This document shows, piece by piece, positions 1 to 11,228 of a stretch of 64,000 nt of DNA. The number at the start of each line of letters is the position of its first letter. Within the stretch, counting starts at the first letter, position 1. The translations under genes and the position numbers were made by a program. The DNA comes from SAR202 cluster bacterium (GTDB taxonomy: Bacteria; Chloroflexota; Dehalococcoidia; Lucifugimonadales; VXLM01): NCBI GenBank assembly GCA_022448725.1, contig JAKUTR010000003.1, positions 72,353 to 136,352 on the forward strand. The letters run 5' to 3'. The notes below the pieces were generated by a model. It saw only the letters and a list, made by a program, of their open reading frames with translations, was not told the origin of the DNA and ran no database searches.

Positions 1-1
1 T

Positions 2-229
2 TACGTCATAAACGCGGGCGGTATAATAAACGCGGGTTCAGAGATTGGAGGGGTCTACTACCCTACTCGAGCCCGCGAGTTGACTGAGCGTATCTATGAA
101 ACCACTGAAGATGTCATAAAAACATCCAGAGTTGAAGGAATCCCGACTTCAACCGCAGCGAACCGTTTAGCGGAACGACGGATCAAAGCCGTACAGGCGC
201 TCAAGAAAATCCGACCGCGCGATTTTTAG
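2..229 (+). CDS. Glu/Leu/Phe/Val dehydrogenase, C-terminal fragment
   Basis: The gene is cut by the left edge of the window; only the last 75 residues are visible, with a TAG stop at 227-229. It begins 'YVINAGGIINAGSEIGG' and ends with an amphipathic helix containing 'IPTSTAANRLAERRI'. Both stretches match the C-terminal half of the NAD-binding domain and the closing helix of leucine dehydrogenase and related amino-acid dehydrogenases, which deaminate branched-chain or aromatic amino acids to 2-oxoacids. The 'NAGG' segment is the conserved loop near the cofactor. Substrate cannot be decided from this piece. The family call is fairly safe; leucine dehydrogenase is the best guess. Confidence 0.8.
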   Translation, partial: YVINAGGIINAGSEIGGVYYPTRARELTERIYETTEDVIKTSRVEGIPTSTAANRLAERRIKAVQALKKIRPRDF

Positions 230-293
230 ATGGCCCAACCTACAATCTCATGCTCATGACAAATGATTACAAAGATCGCATCAGGCCTTGCTG

Positions 294-1229
294 ATGAATT
301 TAGATTCCAGCGTCCTAGTCGAAAGACGGAAGCTAGGGAAGACTGGTCTTGAGGTCTCTGTTCTAGGACTCGGACTAGCCCAGATCTCAAGAGCAGCTTC
401 CACAAAGGGGTGCGTCAGCGACTCAGCAACGGTATTGAATTCGGCGCTCGATCTTGGAATCAACTTCCTTGACACAGCTGCCTGCTATGGTGACACAGAG
501 CAGTTAATTGGGCAGGCTGTGTCCCACCGCCGTGACGAATATATCCTTGCAACCAAAGCAGGGCACGTCGTTGATGACACCGACAACCTGCCATGGACAC
601 GCAAGACGATTGAAGAATCAATTAACCGAAGTCTGCGGCTTTTAAGAACCGAATACGTCGATCTACTGCAGCTACACTCCTGTAGTGTGGAGACACTTCA
701 ATCCGGCGAAGCGATCGAAGCCGTCCAAAAAATACAGCAGACTGGGAAAGCACGCTTCATTGGCTACAGCGGCGATAACGAGGCTGCCAGGTGGGCGGCC
801 TGCAGTGGAGTGTTTCAAACACTGCAAACTAGCTACAACGTTGTCGATCAACACTTTAAGATTAAAAGCATCCTTGATATTGCCCACGCTACACAGATGG
901 GTATCATTATCAAACGACCAGTCGCAAACAGCGCTTGGTGGGCTACCCACGAGCCATACCCCTACGCAGGCGAATATTTCCGCCGGACACAGATCATGAA
1001 GTCATCTGGACCATTTCTACATTCACTAAAAGACAAAGTACTTGAAGCAACGGGATTCGTGTTGTGCCAACCTGAAGTGAGCACCATAATTACCGGTACA
1101 CACAATCTTGCCCATCTACAGTCAAACGTAAGGTTGATTAACACCCAGTTACCCATCCCCGAAAAGACTGTTCTTGAGATTGCACAAAGGTTCAAAGAAG
1201 CAGAAGAGAACTGGCGTCAGCTAATGTAA
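294..1229 (+). CDS. aldo/keto reductase
   Basis: A 311-residue NAD(P)H-dependent aldo/keto reductase with the usual TIM-barrel pattern. The catalytic tetrad is visible: Asp60 and Tyr65 in 'FLDTAACYGD', Lys88 in 'ATKAGH' and His128 in 'LQLHSC'. The open frame begins at a TTG at 288, but the ATG at 294 is the more natural start; neither has a strong ribosome binding site. Late in the protein 'IITGTHNLAHLQSNV' is the family's cofactor-phosphate region. It stands alone between the dehydrogenase fragment and a convergent acyl-CoA dehydrogenase. The carbonyl substrate is unknown. A second, divergent aldo/keto reductase lies at 34.9-35.8 kb. Confidence 0.9.
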   Translation: MNLDSSVLVERRKLGKTGLEVSVLGLGLAQISRAASTKGCVSDSATVLNSALDLGINFLDTAACYGDTEQLIGQAVSHRRDEYILATKAGHVVDDTDNLPWTRKTIEESINRSLRLLRTEYVDLLQLHSCSVETLQSGEAIEAVQKIQQTGKARFIGYSGDNEAARWAACSGVFQTLQTSYNVVDQHFKIKSILDIAHATQMGIIIKRPVANSAWWATHEPYPYAGEYFRRTQIMKSSGPFLHSLKDKVLEATGFVLCQPEVSTIITGTHNLAHLQSNVRLINTQLPIPEKTVLEIAQRFKEAEENWRQLM

Positions 1230-1241
1230 GCTTAGCACCTA

Positions 1242-2381
1242 TTATGAGATTGACGATTTAGCGATGATTTCGCGCATCATTTCGGAACTGCCAGCAGCAA
1301 TAGTCCATAATCTGTAGTCGCGAGCAAATCGCTCAACTGGTAACTCACGCATGTATCCTAAGCCGCCATGCATTTGAACACATTCATAAGAAACTTTGTT
1401 CGCCATCTCAGACGCAAACAACTTAGCCATTGATACTTCAGTCGCACAGTCCTCACCAGCCACGAATTTCCTCACAGCATGGTAAGTAAGTTGTCGCGCT
1501 GCCTCAACTTCCGTCAGCAAATCTGCAATTCTATGCCTTAGGGCCTGGAACGTAGAAAGTGACTGTCCAAAGGTTTGACGCTGACTAAGAAACTCGACTG
1601 TGTCCGTAAGAGTTTGATCCGCAGCCGAAATACACAGCACTGCTGAAAGAAGTCTTTCGCGCTGAAGACCTGCTACGAGCTGGTAGAAACCTTCTCCCTC
1701 TTGGCCGAGTATGTTGGTCCCAGAGACACGAACCCCGTCAAAAACAAGCTCTGCAGTATCAGAGGCCCACATACCTGTCTTACTTAGCTTCTTACTAACA
1801 CTTAGTCCAGGGGTCCCTCCTTCCACCAAAAACAGAGATAGTTGTTGATGCTTACGACCAGTTTCACGTGTCCTGGCAGCTACAAAGTACAGATCTCCGT
1901 ATACTCCATTTGTGATGTAGGTCTTCGAACCATTAATCACCCAATCCTCGCCATCCAAGACAGCACGAGTGCTAATTGATGACATGTCGGAACCAACACC
2001 TGGTTCAGTTATCGCGAGTGCGCATACAGTCTGTCCACTAGTAATCCCGGGAAGATATTTTGTTTTCTGTTCTTCTGTCCCCACACTTGCGATCCAGGGC
2101 GAAGACATGTCAGTGTGAACGATGATACTAAACGCGGTACCGCCGGATCGACAACGTGCCAACTCCTCAGCTAATACAACTGTCATCCAGAATCCAGCTC
2201 CCGCACCACCATATTTTACTGGGTACTCTATCCCCAACAACCCCAGTTCACCCATCCGTCGAAAGAGCTCACGTGGAATTTGTTCAAGCTGTTCCCACTC
2301 ATCAACGTTTGGCACTATCTCCTGTTGGACAAACCGGCTTACAGTCTCGCGGAATAGTTCATTCTCAACGGTCATGTGCAT
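1242..2381 (-). CDS. acyl-CoA dehydrogenase
   Basis: FAD-dependent acyl-CoA dehydrogenase, which desaturates acyl-CoA thioesters to 2-enoyl-CoA and passes electrons to ETF. Signature regions are 'ALAITEPGVGSD' and 'QMHGGLGYMRELPVERF'. The C-terminal segment reads 'IAAGSSEMMREI', so the MCAD-type Glu position is Ala. However, 'LQRERLLSAV' supplies a Glu at the helix-G position (residue 250 counted from the GTG) used by isovaleryl-CoA and long-chain dehydrogenases, so the enzyme is expected to be active. The open frame extends to a GTG at 2405. I prefer the ATG at 2381 because a GGAGG lies 11 bases before it. Substrate chain length is not decidable. Confidence 0.9.
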   Translation of the reverse strand: MHMTVENELFRETVSRFVQQEIVPNVDEWEQLEQIPRELFRRMGELGLLGIEYPVKYGGAGAGFWMTVVLAEELARCRSGGTAFSIIVHTDMSSPWIASVGTEEQKTKYLPGITSGQTVCALAITEPGVGSDMSSISTRAVLDGEDWVINGSKTYITNGVYGDLYFVAARTRETGRKHQQLSLFLVEGGTPGLSVSKKLSKTGMWASDTAELVFDGVRVSGTNILGQEGEGFYQLVAGLQRERLLSAVLCISAADQTLTDTVEFLSQRQTFGQSLSTFQALRHRIADLLTEVEAARQLTYHAVRKFVAGEDCATEVSMAKLFASEMANKVSYECVQMHGGLGYMRELPVERFARDYRLWTIAAGSSEMMREIIAKSSIS

Positions 2382-2575
2382 ACGCTCGGACACCTCCGAT
2401 GTCACTTCTCACTAAGGCCGCCTCTGATTTAAAGTAAGTGCCAAGGGGCCATACCGGCAAGTCACCGAGAAAAATATCCCATTATGCTAGATTCACACAT
2501 TGATAAGGGGCAGCAATTGTCTCGATACGCTTTATTGGCCAATACAGTATCGGTCCAAACCAGATTACCGATCAC

Positions 2576-2617
2576 CTGACCAGAGGCGAATAAACTCCTT
2601 TATTCGCCTCTGGTCAG
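2576..2617 (-). terminator. 19-bp perfect hairpin downstream of rpoC
   Basis: The arms 2576-2594 and 2599-2617 are perfect inverted complements around the 4-base loop CTCC. The hairpin starts 19 bases past the rpoC stop, where a terminator would be expected. There is no T-run on either side, so classical intrinsic termination is doubtful; RNA 3'-end protection or Rho-assisted termination are alternatives. Confidence 0.65.
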
Positions 2618-2635
2618 ACATTGGGACGTATGAAA

Positions 2636-5600
2636 CTAATCATCCTCTTCGGGTTGATCATCATCCACCTTACTAGACGCGTCGGACTCCAAGACAGCCT
2701 CAAGTGCTGCTTCTAGCGAAGGCGAATCACTAGTTTTTGGCAGGTCCATGGATCCGAAAGGGTCTCTTTGCGACGGACTGCTATCAATGAGTTCTGAAAA
2801 TTCAACCCCTTCATCATCGGCATAGCGACGGCCTTCTGTAGCGACACTAAGCAACCCCGCCTGCTCCTCAAGCTCATGTAGCCCAAGTTTTTGTCGACCT
2901 TCTTCTGATTGGTCGAGACGCGCTGGTATCAGCCGACCGATGATAACGTTCTCTTTAAGACCCCGGAGCTGGTCAACCTCACCGTTCACAGCGGATTCAG
3001 TTAGTACTCTTGTTGTCTCTTGGAATGAAGCCGCGGCTAGGAAGCTATCCATATTCAGAGAAGCTCGGGTGATCCCAAGCAAAACCGGGCTTGCGGTTGC
3101 GGGCTCACCTCCCTCCGCTAAAATTCCAGCGTTGGTATCTTCAAACTGATACCGGTCAATTAGTTCACCAGGTAGGAGTTCAGTATCACCAGCAGTATCA
3201 ACCCGTACTTTTCGAAGCATCTGAGCTACGATCACTTCTATATGCTTATCGTGAATCGACACCCCCTGTGATCTGTACACCTTCTGTACCTCTTCAATAA
3301 GGTATGTCTGCACTGCCTCACGTCCCTGAATCCTAAGGATTTGCTGCGGGTTCTTCGGACCACTCGTCAACGCATCACCGGAGGCAACCTCTTGGCCATC
3401 CTCAACTATGATATGGGATGCGGCTGGAATAGCGTATTCTCTTCTGTCCTCATCAGTCCAAATTATGCTCAACAGACCCTTAGCACGTTTTACTTTGCCT
3501 GAAACACGAGCTACTAGCTCACCGCTGGCTAAGTCCGAAGAGTCAGCCTCACCGGATTTTGGCACGGCAAGCTTGTCTCCAATATTTACTTCAGTGCCAT
3601 TCTTAACTAACAGCTTCACACCTTCTGGTAAAGTATAGTCATCGCTGTATTCTTCAACACTGGACACAGCTACCCTGCGCCCTTCAGACGACTGGATCAC
3701 CTCGACTACCCCTTCAATTTCAGAAAGCACAGACTCGCCTTTTGGAGTCCGCGCCTCAAATAACTCCTCAACTCTAGGCAGACCACTGGTAATATCGACA
3801 CCCGCGATTCCGCCTGTGTGGAAAGTCCTCATAGTAAGCTGGGTACCTGGTTCTCCAATGCTTTGGGCTGCTATGATGCCTACCGCCTCTCCCATCATCA
3901 CAGGCTCCCACGTACCCAAAGAAAGGCCGTAAGCTTTGCTCGAAAGACCGGTTGGGCTTTCAGCCGTCAGCGGAGAATAAACACTCACTCCCAATACACC
4001 ACTCTCAGCAAGCATCTTGGCCCTGTCGGCATCAATGACTTCGTCCTTCTCAAGAATAATCTCACCTGTCTCCGGATGAATCACCTGCTCAAACAGATAA
4101 CGACTCTTTATCCTATCTTCAAATGGAGTCTCCAAAGCATCGTTAGGACTATTTGGGATCCAGAAGCCAGTCTCTGTGCCAAACTCCTCAGCGGTGATAA
4201 TCACTTCCTGCGCGACATCAATTAGTCGTCGTGTCAGATATCCACTATCCGCTGTCCGTAGCGCAGTATCAGCCAGCCCCTTTCTCGCACCATGTGTCGA
4301 GATAAAGTATTCAAGAACACTGAGGCCTTCCCGGAAATTTGATTTGATGGGCCGTTCTATGACTATTCCCTTGGGGTTGGCCATCAAACCTCGCATACCA
4401 GCCATTTGCTTAATCTGTTGAATGTTACCCTTCGCACCTGAAGTTGCCATCAGGTAGATACCACGGTACTTGTGTAAATCATCCCGAATGACGTCAGTCA
4501 AAGTGTCATTCGCATTGGTCCAAATATCAACAGTATTACGATACCGTTCATCGTCAGTTATCAATCCCATCATGTACTGTTGTTCTAGTTGTATAACCTT
4601 CTGTTCCGCCTCGGTGATAATGCTCTTCTTAAGTGGCGAGACCTCAATATCGTTAATGGCAATCGTCGTGCCAGACTTGGATGCATATTTAAAGCCCAAG
4701 TCTTTGATAGCATCAAGTACCGGCTGAGTTCTTTCGTTACCCAATAACTTGTGACACTCTGAAGTAATCTCCTGAAGTGCCTCTTCATCAACATCTCTAT
4801 TGTAAAACCCTTGCTCTCGAGGCAAAGCTTCGTTGAAAATGATCCTCCCAACTGTAGTTTCAAACCAATCTGTCGGGCCAACACTAGGAGCATCTTTTAT
4901 CATGATAGTCGTGGGTCTGCCACCACTAGCATCCGACCCATTCGCATCAACAATCTGAGCCACAGGACGAACTTGGATTAACGCACGTAGATCCACTTGA
5001 TCAAGTTCAAACGCCAGCTTCGCATCCTCGAAGCTGCCAAACTTGCGCCCTGCACCTTTGGTATCTTCAGCTACAATCGTCATATAGTAGCAACCCAGCA
5101 CCATGTCTAGTGTTGGGACGACGATTGGCTCGCCAGAACTAGGTGAGAGCATGTTGTAGGTACTGAGCATAAGACGCTTAGCTTCCTGCACGGCACCTCT
5201 AGATAATGGCACGTGTACAGCCATTTGGTCGCCATCAAAGTCGGCGTTAAACGCTCGGCACACCAAAGGGTGTACTTGCACGGAACCTCCTTCAACAAGT
5301 ATGGGCTCAAAAGCCTGAATACCCAGCCTATGCAAAGTTGGGGCTCGGTTTAGGAGCACTGGCCGGGTCTTTACGACCGCCTCAAGTATGTCCCACACCT
5401 CTGGTCGAGTCCTCTCAGCGAGCCGCTTGGCACTCTTGATGTTATGAGCATACCCATTAAGTACAAGTTTGTTCATTACAAAAGGCTTGAACAACTCCAG
5501 TGCCATTCGGCGTGGTAGACCACACTGGTTAAGACTTAGAGTAGGACCTACAGTAATGACCGAACGTCCACTATAGTCGACTCGCTTGCCAAGTAGGTTC

Positions 5601-6847
5601 TGCCGAAAGCGCCCCTGCTTACCACGTAACAAATCAGACAACGATTTCAACTTATGATTGTGGCTTCCAGCTACTGGTCTCCCCCTGCGGCCATTGTCGA
5701 TAAGTGCATCAACGGATTCTTGTAGCATCCGCTTCTCGTTCCGGATGATGATTTCCGGAGCTTGGAGTTCAATCAGCCGTTTCAGGCGGTTATTTCGGTT
5801 AATCACACGACGATACAGATCATTCAGATCACTCGTCGCAAACCGGCCTCCATCAAGCTGCACCATCGGACGTAGGTCCGGCGGTAACACCGGCAGCACA
5901 CTCAGCACCATCCATTCCGGTTTATTCCCGCTTTTGCGGAATGCTTCCACGACTCGTAAAGTTTTGATAGCCTTCTTCCGCCGCTGTCCAGAAGTAGTTC
6001 GTATTTCTTCCTGCAGGGCAACTCGTTTATCGGTCAAATCAAGCCCTTGTAAGATCTCAAGCACCGCATCCGCGCCCATGGCGGCTGTAAAGACTTCGGG
6101 ATACGCATCACGTAGCTCACGGTAACTGCTCTCTGTCAGCAACTGTCCAATATGCATACTTTCAAGATCATTGATCCGTTCCTGAAAATCGTTGTTCAGG
6201 ATTGATAGCTCTTCCTCAAGTTTTGCTTCAATCCCCTCAATTTGCTTAGATGCTTCCTTCGCCTCTTCACCTAAATCTTTCGGGTCAACCTCTGCACCTT
6301 CTTCCACTTCGGGGATCAGCTTGGAAAATTCCTCTAGTTGGGACTTCGCTACTCCTTCGGCATCCTCGATTTTTTGTGTAAGCTCGAATTCAAGCCGTTC
6401 AACAGCCCCTTTACGTAATTCATCATCAAGATTTGTTACAAGATATTGCGCAAAGTACACAACACGCTCAAGGTTCCTTGGAGAAAGATCAAGTAACAAA
6501 CCCAGCCGACTCGGCGTACCTTTTGAGAACCAAATATGGGTCACTGGCGCAGCCAGAGTTATACGACCCATCCGCTCTCGTCGGACCTTAGACCTCGCCA
6601 CCTCAACACCACATCTGTCACATATTACGCCCTTATATCGAATCTTCTTGTACTTACCGCAGTAACACTCCCAATCCTTAGTAGGACCAAAAATGCGCTC
6701 ACAGAAAAGACCATCTTTTTCGGGACGCAGTGTCCGATAATTTATAGTCTCGGGCTTAGTCACCTCACCGTAAGACCAGATCTTCATCTGGTCAGGTGAG
6801 GCTAATGAAATTCGGATCGCGTTGAATTCGTTTCCAGCTTGGACCAT
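2636..6847 (-). CDS. rpoC: DNA-directed RNA polymerase subunit beta'
   Basis: 1403-residue beta' subunit, second gene of the rpoBC operon and 64 bases after rpoB; the ATG has a GGAG just upstream. The active-site loop '[12 protein letters not shown]' carries the three Mg-binding aspartates (D536, D538, D540). The N-terminal zinc site is intact (C61, C63, C76, C79 in '[13 protein letters not shown]' and 'ICDRCG'). The second zinc site has lost all four cysteines: the positions equivalent to E. coli C814, C888, C895 and C898 are F889, A962, S969 and A972, although flanking sequence such as '[20 protein letters not shown]' is fully conserved. The C-terminus is a long acidic tail ending in '...DDDQPEEDD'. 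The gene is certain; the zinc-site loss is discussed as a finding. Confidence 0.99.
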   Translation of the reverse strand: MVQAGNEFNAIRISLASPDQMKIWSYGEVTKPETINYRTLRPEKDGLFCERIFGPTKDWECYCGKYKKIRYKGVICDRCGVEVARSKVRRERMGRITLAAPVTHIWFSKGTPSRLGLLLDLSPRNLERVVYFAQYLVTNLDDELRKGAVERLEFELTQKIEDAEGVAKSQLEEFSKLIPEVEEGAEVDPKDLGEEAKEASKQIEGIEAKLEEELSILNNDFQERINDLESMHIGQLLTESSYRELRDAYPEVFTAAMGADAVLEILQGLDLTDKRVALQEEIRTTSGQRRKKAIKTLRVVEAFRKSGNKPEWMVLSVLPVLPPDLRPMVQLDGGRFATSDLNDLYRRVINRNNRLKRLIELQAPEIIIRNEKRMLQESVDALIDNGRRGRPVAGSHNHKLKSLSDLLRGKQGRFRQNLLGKRVDYSGRSVITVGPTLSLNQCGLPRRMALELFKPFVMNKLVLNGYAHNIKSAKRLAERTRPEVWDILEAVVKTRPVLLNRAPTLHRLGIQAFEPILVEGGSVQVHPLVCRAFNADFDGDQMAVHVPLSRGAVQEAKRLMLSTYNMLSPSSGEPIVVPTLDMVLGCYYMTIVAEDTKGAGRKFGSFEDAKLAFELDQVDLRALIQVRPVAQIVDANGSDASGGRPTTIMIKDAPSVGPTDWFETTVGRIIFNEALPREQGFYNRDVDEEALQEITSECHKLLGNERTQPVLDAIKDLGFKYASKSGTTIAINDIEVSPLKKSIITEAEQKVIQLEQQYMMGLITDDERYRNTVDIWTNANDTLTDVIRDDLHKYRGIYLMATSGAKGNIQQIKQMAGMRGLMANPKGIVIERPIKSNFREGLSVLEYFISTHGARKGLADTALRTADSGYLTRRLIDVAQEVIITAEEFGTETGFWIPNSPNDALETPFEDRIKSRYLFEQVIHPETGEIILEKDEVIDADRAKMLAESGVLGVSVYSPLTAESPTGLSSKAYGLSLGTWEPVMMGEAVGIIAAQSIGEPGTQLTMRTFHTGGIAGVDITSGLPRVEELFEARTPKGESVLSEIEGVVEVIQSSEGRRVAVSSVEEYSDDYTLPEGVKLLVKNGTEVNIGDKLAVPKSGEADSSDLASGELVARVSGKVKRAKGLLSIIWTDEDRREYAIPAASHIIVEDGQEVASGDALTSGPKNPQQILRIQGREAVQTYLIEEVQKVYRSQGVSIHDKHIEVIVAQMLRKVRVDTAGDTELLPGELIDRYQFEDTNAGILAEGGEPATASPVLLGITRASLNMDSFLAAASFQETTRVLTESAVNGEVDQLRGLKENVIIGRLIPARLDQSEEGRQKLGLHELEEQAGLLSVATEGRRYADDEGVEFSELIDSSPSQRDPFGSMDLPKTSDSPSLEAALEAVLESDASSKVDDDQPEEDD

Positions 6848-6911
6848 TCTTCGCTCCTATAAAGGTCTGTTAACCTCTGCCAAACGCCCTTAATCAAGGT
6901 CAGGCGTTTCC

Positions 6912-9900
6912 CTATTCGTCACCCGAAACTTCTGATACTTCTTCTTCCGGTTGATCTGGTTTGATCTCTTCGGGCTCGACTCCTGTTGCCGTATCTTCAG
7001 CAGAATCATCATCTGTATTCTTATCAGCAGCCTCAAGTTCGCCGTTTTCATTGGAAGTGACTCCGCCACCATTGGTACCAACTGCGATATCCTCAAGATC
7101 ATCGAAGCTCACCAACGGCGTTGCTTCATCTAGACTAAGACCAAAACTGTCTAAGTCTCCTACCTCTTGGTCCACATCTACTTCCGGCTGCTCATGAAGC
7201 AGTTCGACGGATAGACCTAGACTCTGAAGTTCCTTTAACAGAACATGGAACGACTCAGGAATCCCTGGCTGTACAACATCCTCACCTTTAACGATAGCCT
7301 CGTATGTCTTAACCCGTCCCACTACATCGTCAGATTTAACCGTTAGCATCTCCTGTAGATTGTAAGCAGCGCTATAGGCCTCCAGCGCCCAAACTTCCAT
7401 CTCGCCAAAACGCTGACCACCGAACTGAGCCTTGCCGCCTAACGGCTGCTGAGTGATCAATGAATACGGCCCTGTCGAACGGGCATGGATCTTGTCTTCG
7501 ACAAGGTGGTTCAGCTTCAGCATGTATATGTAACCCACTGATATAGGCTGATCAAAGGCCTCACCGGTCCGTCCATCGTACAACGTTGACTTACCGAAGA
7601 TAGGCGCTACAATCTGGCGTTCGCGGTCTAGAGCAAGAGCCTCATCTTTCATCTCAGTTACAGATTTTCCCGTCACATCCATCCCCAGATCTTCCTCAAA
7701 CCAGATCTTTAGGCATGCTTCCCGAGCTTTGCCTGGGACACTCATAACCTCATCCAACTCAAAACCCTTCTCCTGAAGAAACGTCCGGGCTACCTCTAGA
7801 TCGGCGTTCCCATTGTCGAGCGTCTTTACATCAGTGGCACCAGATTTTTCAATTAACCATGCCTGCCCCAGACTATCCTCTACTGACTCATCAAGTGCGC
7901 CATCGAAAACGGGGGTAACAGCCCTAAATCCAAGGGACTGCGCTGCTTTGCCAAGATGTGTCTCAAGCACCTGACCAAGATTCATACGTGACGGGACACC
8001 TATCGGGCTTAGAATGATATCTACAGGTGTACCATCTGGTAGATAAGGCATGTCCTCTGCTGGCATGATCTTGGCAATAACTCCTTTATTGCCATGCCTA
8101 CCAGCCATCTTGTCTCCCACAGCAATCTTTCTCGTTTCAGCGATCCACAGCCGGACTAGCTTCGTTACACCTGGTGGCAGGTCGTCATTATTGTCTTTAC
8201 TTAGCACACGCACATCAATAACTTTACCGCGCTGGCCGTGTGGCACACGAAGCGATGTGTCTTTAACATCCCGAGCTTTCTCACCGAAAATCGCTCTGAG
8301 TAACTTCTCTTCGGCGCTAAGTTCAGTCTCACCCTTTGGAGTAATTTTGCCGACAAGAATGTCTCCTGGACCTATTTCGGCTCCGATACGTACAATTCCA
8401 TCCTCATCGAGATTGCGGAGACTCTCCTCTCCTACGTTGGGGATATCACGTGTAATTTCCTCAGGGCCTAGTTTGGTATCTCGAGCCTCAACGTCATGTT
8501 TTTCTATGTGCATAGAGGTAAACCGGTCATCTCGTACCATCCGATCGCTCAAAATGATGGCGTCTTCAAAGTTGTAACCTTCCCAACTCATGAATGCTAC
8601 GAGTACGTTCTGACCAAGGGCGAGCTCGCCATTCGCAGTTGATGAACCATCCGCGAGCACACTCCCAACAACCACTGTGTCATTTTTCCTAACTACTGCC
8701 CTCTGGTTTATACAAGTGCCTTGGTTGCTCCGTACAAACTTTTTCAGTTTGTACTCATGTAGCTCCCCTTCCCCATCGGTGATTACCACCATATCCCCGG
8801 ATACATTAGTAACGACCCCATCAGTTCCTGAAACCACTACTTGCCCGCTATCAATGGCAACTCTACGTTCCATCCCAGTACCCACAAGCGGCGGGTCAGG
8901 CTTGAGCAGTGGCACAGCCTGCCTCTGCATATTCGATCCCATGAGCGCTCTGTTTGCATCGTCATGTTCAAGGAAGGGAATAAGTGCAGTCGAAACACTG
9001 ACGATCTGCATAGGAGAAACGTCCATAAACTCTATGCGCTCGCGTGGTTCCATGACAACATTCTCACCAGATCGGGTTTCTACTCTGTCTTCCGCGAACT
9101 CGCCCTTGTCATTCAAGGCTGAGGTAGCCTGTGCGATTATTGATTCCTCTTCTTGATCTGCAGTGAGGTAGCTAATATCATCAGGATCATTCGAAACGTA
9201 TGGCCTAACTGAAAGCATTTGTTCGTTTAACTTTAATATACGAGTCCCAATACCCTTTGAAACTTTACCTCCGTCGTTCAATATCGTGTTGCCGGCCTTG
9301 TCCACAATTGTCTCAGCAACTGTCCTACCAATTAGATCAGGATCATTGCTCAGAATTTCCTTTTTAATAGCACGATATGGCGTCTCGATAAACCCGTGGG
9401 CGTTCGTGCGAGCGTACGTAGCCATCGATCCCAGAAGGCCAATATTGGGACCTTCGGGAGTCTCAATTGGGCAAATACGGCCATAGTGCGAGTGATGTAC
9501 GTCACGAACATCAAATCCTGCACGATCACGTGAAAGGCCACCAGGCCCAAGAGCAGACAGCCGCCGCTTATGCGTCAACTCAGCGAGTGGATTAGTCTGA
9601 TCCATAAATTGAGACAACTGTGATCCACCGAAGAATTCTCGGACCGACGCCACAACAGGGCGAATATTAATGAGTGCTGCAGGAGTAGTAGTCGCAGGAT
9701 CCATCTGCGTAGTCATCCTCTCCTTGATTACACGCTCCATCCGCATTAGGCCTACACGGATATGATTTTGGATCAATTCCCCAACAGCTCTAACTCGTCT
9801 GTTTCCAAGATGATCAATATCGTCCGGTTCCCGTTCACCTCGATTGATAAGGATCATACTCTTCAGTAAGCCGACAACATCTTCTCTGGAGAGGACACGG

Positions 9901-10826
9901 GGACTTGTCTCAGGATCGTCCATCACACCTAGACGACGGTTTAGCTTGTATCTACCGACGCGACCAAGGTCATAACGTCGCGGGTTGAAAAACAGGTTCT
10001 CAAGGAGAGCCTTAGCATTCTCAACGCTGGGAGGTTCTCCAGGACGCAGTCGTCTATAGAATTCTAGAAGAGCTTCATCCTCATTAGCTACTGTTGCATC
10101 CTTATCAATAGTCGTTCTCATGAAAGGATGCTCAGGGTCAGTGTCAACATCTTCAAACGTAGCAATTATCTCATCATCGCTGAACCCCATCGCTCTTAAA
10201 AGCATACTCACAGGACTTTTACGCTTACGATCCACTTTCACCGATATCACGTCTCGGTTACTAGTTTCAAACTCCATCCAAGCCCCGCGAGAGGGAATAA
10301 GTTTCGCAGAGGCTAACGGACGTCCAGTTGCCGTATCCGAATCAGTGGTGAAATAGACACCAGGCGAGCGAACTAACTGGCTCACAACAACACGTTCAGC
10401 ACCGTTGATGATGAACGTCCCTGTAGTGGTCATCATCGGGACGTCACCAACAAAGAGTTCCTGATACTTTATCTCTCCTTCACCTGGACCGGATCCCTTG
10501 GTGTGTAAACCTATGGTTACGTATAACGGTGCTGAGTACGTGATTTCTTTATCACGACATTCAGCCTCGCTGAACGGAGGTTCATCAAAGCGATGCTCGT
10601 CAAATGTCAGTTCAAAGCGCCCTCCCGGGAAATCTTCTATCGGAGAGATTTCTTGAAACAGATCGCCCAAGCCATCGGTCATGAACCAATTGAAAGAATC
10701 CAGTTGAACCTGTATCAGATTGGGAACGTCGAGAACTACTGGGATTCGAGCATACGATTGTTGGTCGTCGCTCAGACGATTTGTCTTACCATTACCATTT
10801 TTGACACGCGTAGCGGCTAGAGTCAT
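6912..10826 (-). CDS. rpoB: DNA-directed RNA polymerase subunit beta
   Basis: Beta subunit of RNA polymerase, first gene of rpoBC. The open frame reaches a GTG at 10835, but AAGGAG lies 10 bases before the ATG at 10826 and almost touches the GTG, so the ATG (1304 residues) is preferred. The rifampicin-binding cluster '[20 protein letters not shown]' near residues 400-420 is of the sensitive type, with Asp, His and Ser at the classical positions. '[12 protein letters not shown]' and '[20 protein letters not shown]' are the conserved active-centre and C-terminal blocks. The C-terminus is a long Glu/Asp-rich extension. It is separated by about 50 kb from rplJL, with which it is usually linked. 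Confidence 0.99.
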   Translation of the reverse strand: MTLAATRVKNGNGKTNRLSDDQQSYARIPVVLDVPNLIQVQLDSFNWFMTDGLGDLFQEISPIEDFPGGRFELTFDEHRFDEPPFSEAECRDKEITYSAPLYVTIGLHTKGSGPGEGEIKYQELFVGDVPMMTTTGTFIINGAERVVVSQLVRSPGVYFTTDSDTATGRPLASAKLIPSRGAWMEFETSNRDVISVKVDRKRKSPVSMLLRAMGFSDDEIIATFEDVDTDPEHPFMRTTIDKDATVANEDEALLEFYRRLRPGEPPSVENAKALLENLFFNPRRYDLGRVGRYKLNRRLGVMDDPETSPRVLSREDVVGLLKSMILINRGEREPDDIDHLGNRRVRAVGELIQNHIRVGLMRMERVIKERMTTQMDPATTTPAALINIRPVVASVREFFGGSQLSQFMDQTNPLAELTHKRRLSALGPGGLSRDRAGFDVRDVHHSHYGRICPIETPEGPNIGLLGSMATYARTNAHGFIETPYRAIKKEILSNDPDLIGRTVAETIVDKAGNTILNDGGKVSKGIGTRILKLNEQMLSVRPYVSNDPDDISYLTADQEEESIIAQATSALNDKGEFAEDRVETRSGENVVMEPRERIEFMDVSPMQIVSVSTALIPFLEHDDANRALMGSNMQRQAVPLLKPDPPLVGTGMERRVAIDSGQVVVSGTDGVVTNVSGDMVVITDGEGELHEYKLKKFVRSNQGTCINQRAVVRKNDTVVVGSVLADGSSTANGELALGQNVLVAFMSWEGYNFEDAIILSDRMVRDDRFTSMHIEKHDVEARDTKLGPEEITRDIPNVGEESLRNLDEDGIVRIGAEIGPGDILVGKITPKGETELSAEEKLLRAIFGEKARDVKDTSLRVPHGQRGKVIDVRVLSKDNNDDLPPGVTKLVRLWIAETRKIAVGDKMAGRHGNKGVIAKIMPAEDMPYLPDGTPVDIILSPIGVPSRMNLGQVLETHLGKAAQSLGFRAVTPVFDGALDESVEDSLGQAWLIEKSGATDVKTLDNGNADLEVARTFLQEKGFELDEVMSVPGKAREACLKIWFEEDLGMDVTGKSVTEMKDEALALDRERQIVAPIFGKSTLYDGRTGEAFDQPISVGYIYMLKLNHLVEDKIHARSTGPYSLITQQPLGGKAQFGGQRFGEMEVWALEAYSAAYNLQEMLTVKSDDVVGRVKTYEAIVKGEDVVQPGIPESFHVLLKELQSLGLSVELLHEQPEVDVDQEVGDLDSFGLSLDEATPLVSFDDLEDIAVGTNGGGVTSNENGELEAADKNTDDDSAEDTATGVEPEEIKPDQPEEEVSEVSGDE

Positions 10827-10845
10827 ACGAAACACACTCCTTAGA

Positions 10846-10879
10846 TAAGAAAAGGGCTACAAATTAAGAAAAGGGCTAC
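10846..10879 (-). repeat. 15-bp direct repeat in the rpoB leader
   Basis: The 15 bases TAAGAAAAGGGCTAC occur at 10846-10860 and again at 10865-10879, a period of 19. On the transcript they read GTAGCCCTTTTCTTA twice, just ahead of the rpoB Shine-Dalgarno. They could bind a protein or be a chance duplication; no hairpin is formed by the repeats themselves. Confidence 0.6.
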
Positions 10880-10987
10880 TGTTTTTGGCACAAACTGCGG
10901 TAAAGGACGCACCACGATAAGGGACGAGAAATCTGAACTTGAAGCTTGAGAAATGCACATGTGTGTGGAAGACACATCAAGATTGCA

Positions 10988-11016
10988 ATGATACCTTACA
11001 TATATTTGGTTGTCAA
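10988..11016 (-). promoter_or_regulatory. sigma-70-type promoter of rpoBC
   Basis: On the minus strand TTGACA (11011-11016) is followed after exactly 17 bases by TATCAT (10988-10993). The -35 is perfect and the -10 matches five of six. It is correctly placed to give a leader of about 150 bases before rpoB. Confidence 0.75.
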
Positions 11017-11228
11017 CTACAGATCCTGTTGTTTGGGAAAAAGCCTTCGACACATCCTTCTATACATACTACATCTAAGTAGCATCGCTATTTTCTAAGG
11101 GGAAGACACATCAATAGATGAAAGATAACTCCCAGTACTTTCATCATTGAGGCAATTAATTGACACGTTATAGGCATCTAAACGGGGAGATCCAAGAAGG
11201 AAAAGTGACCTGGTGTGCGAAAAGCTAC

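Larger units (their letters stand above)
10836..11228. other. intergenic region upstream of rpoB
   Basis: About 390 bases without a convincing gene. It holds the rpoBC promoter (10988-11016), the rpoB leader with the 15-bp direct repeat (10846-10879), and the tail end after the cation exchanger gene at 11229. From about 11054 to 11228 I see nothing recognisable; the sequence is AT-rich. Confidence 0.7.

Noticed and set aside
1242-2405. Acyl-CoA dehydrogenase judged inactive because the MCAD-type Glu is Ala
   Set aside because: The isovaleryl/long-chain subgroup uses a Glu in helix G, and this protein has it at residue 250.
5658-6665. Long open frames antisense to rpoC
   Set aside because: They have serine/arginine-rich compositions typical of reverse-strand shadows of a highly conserved gene.
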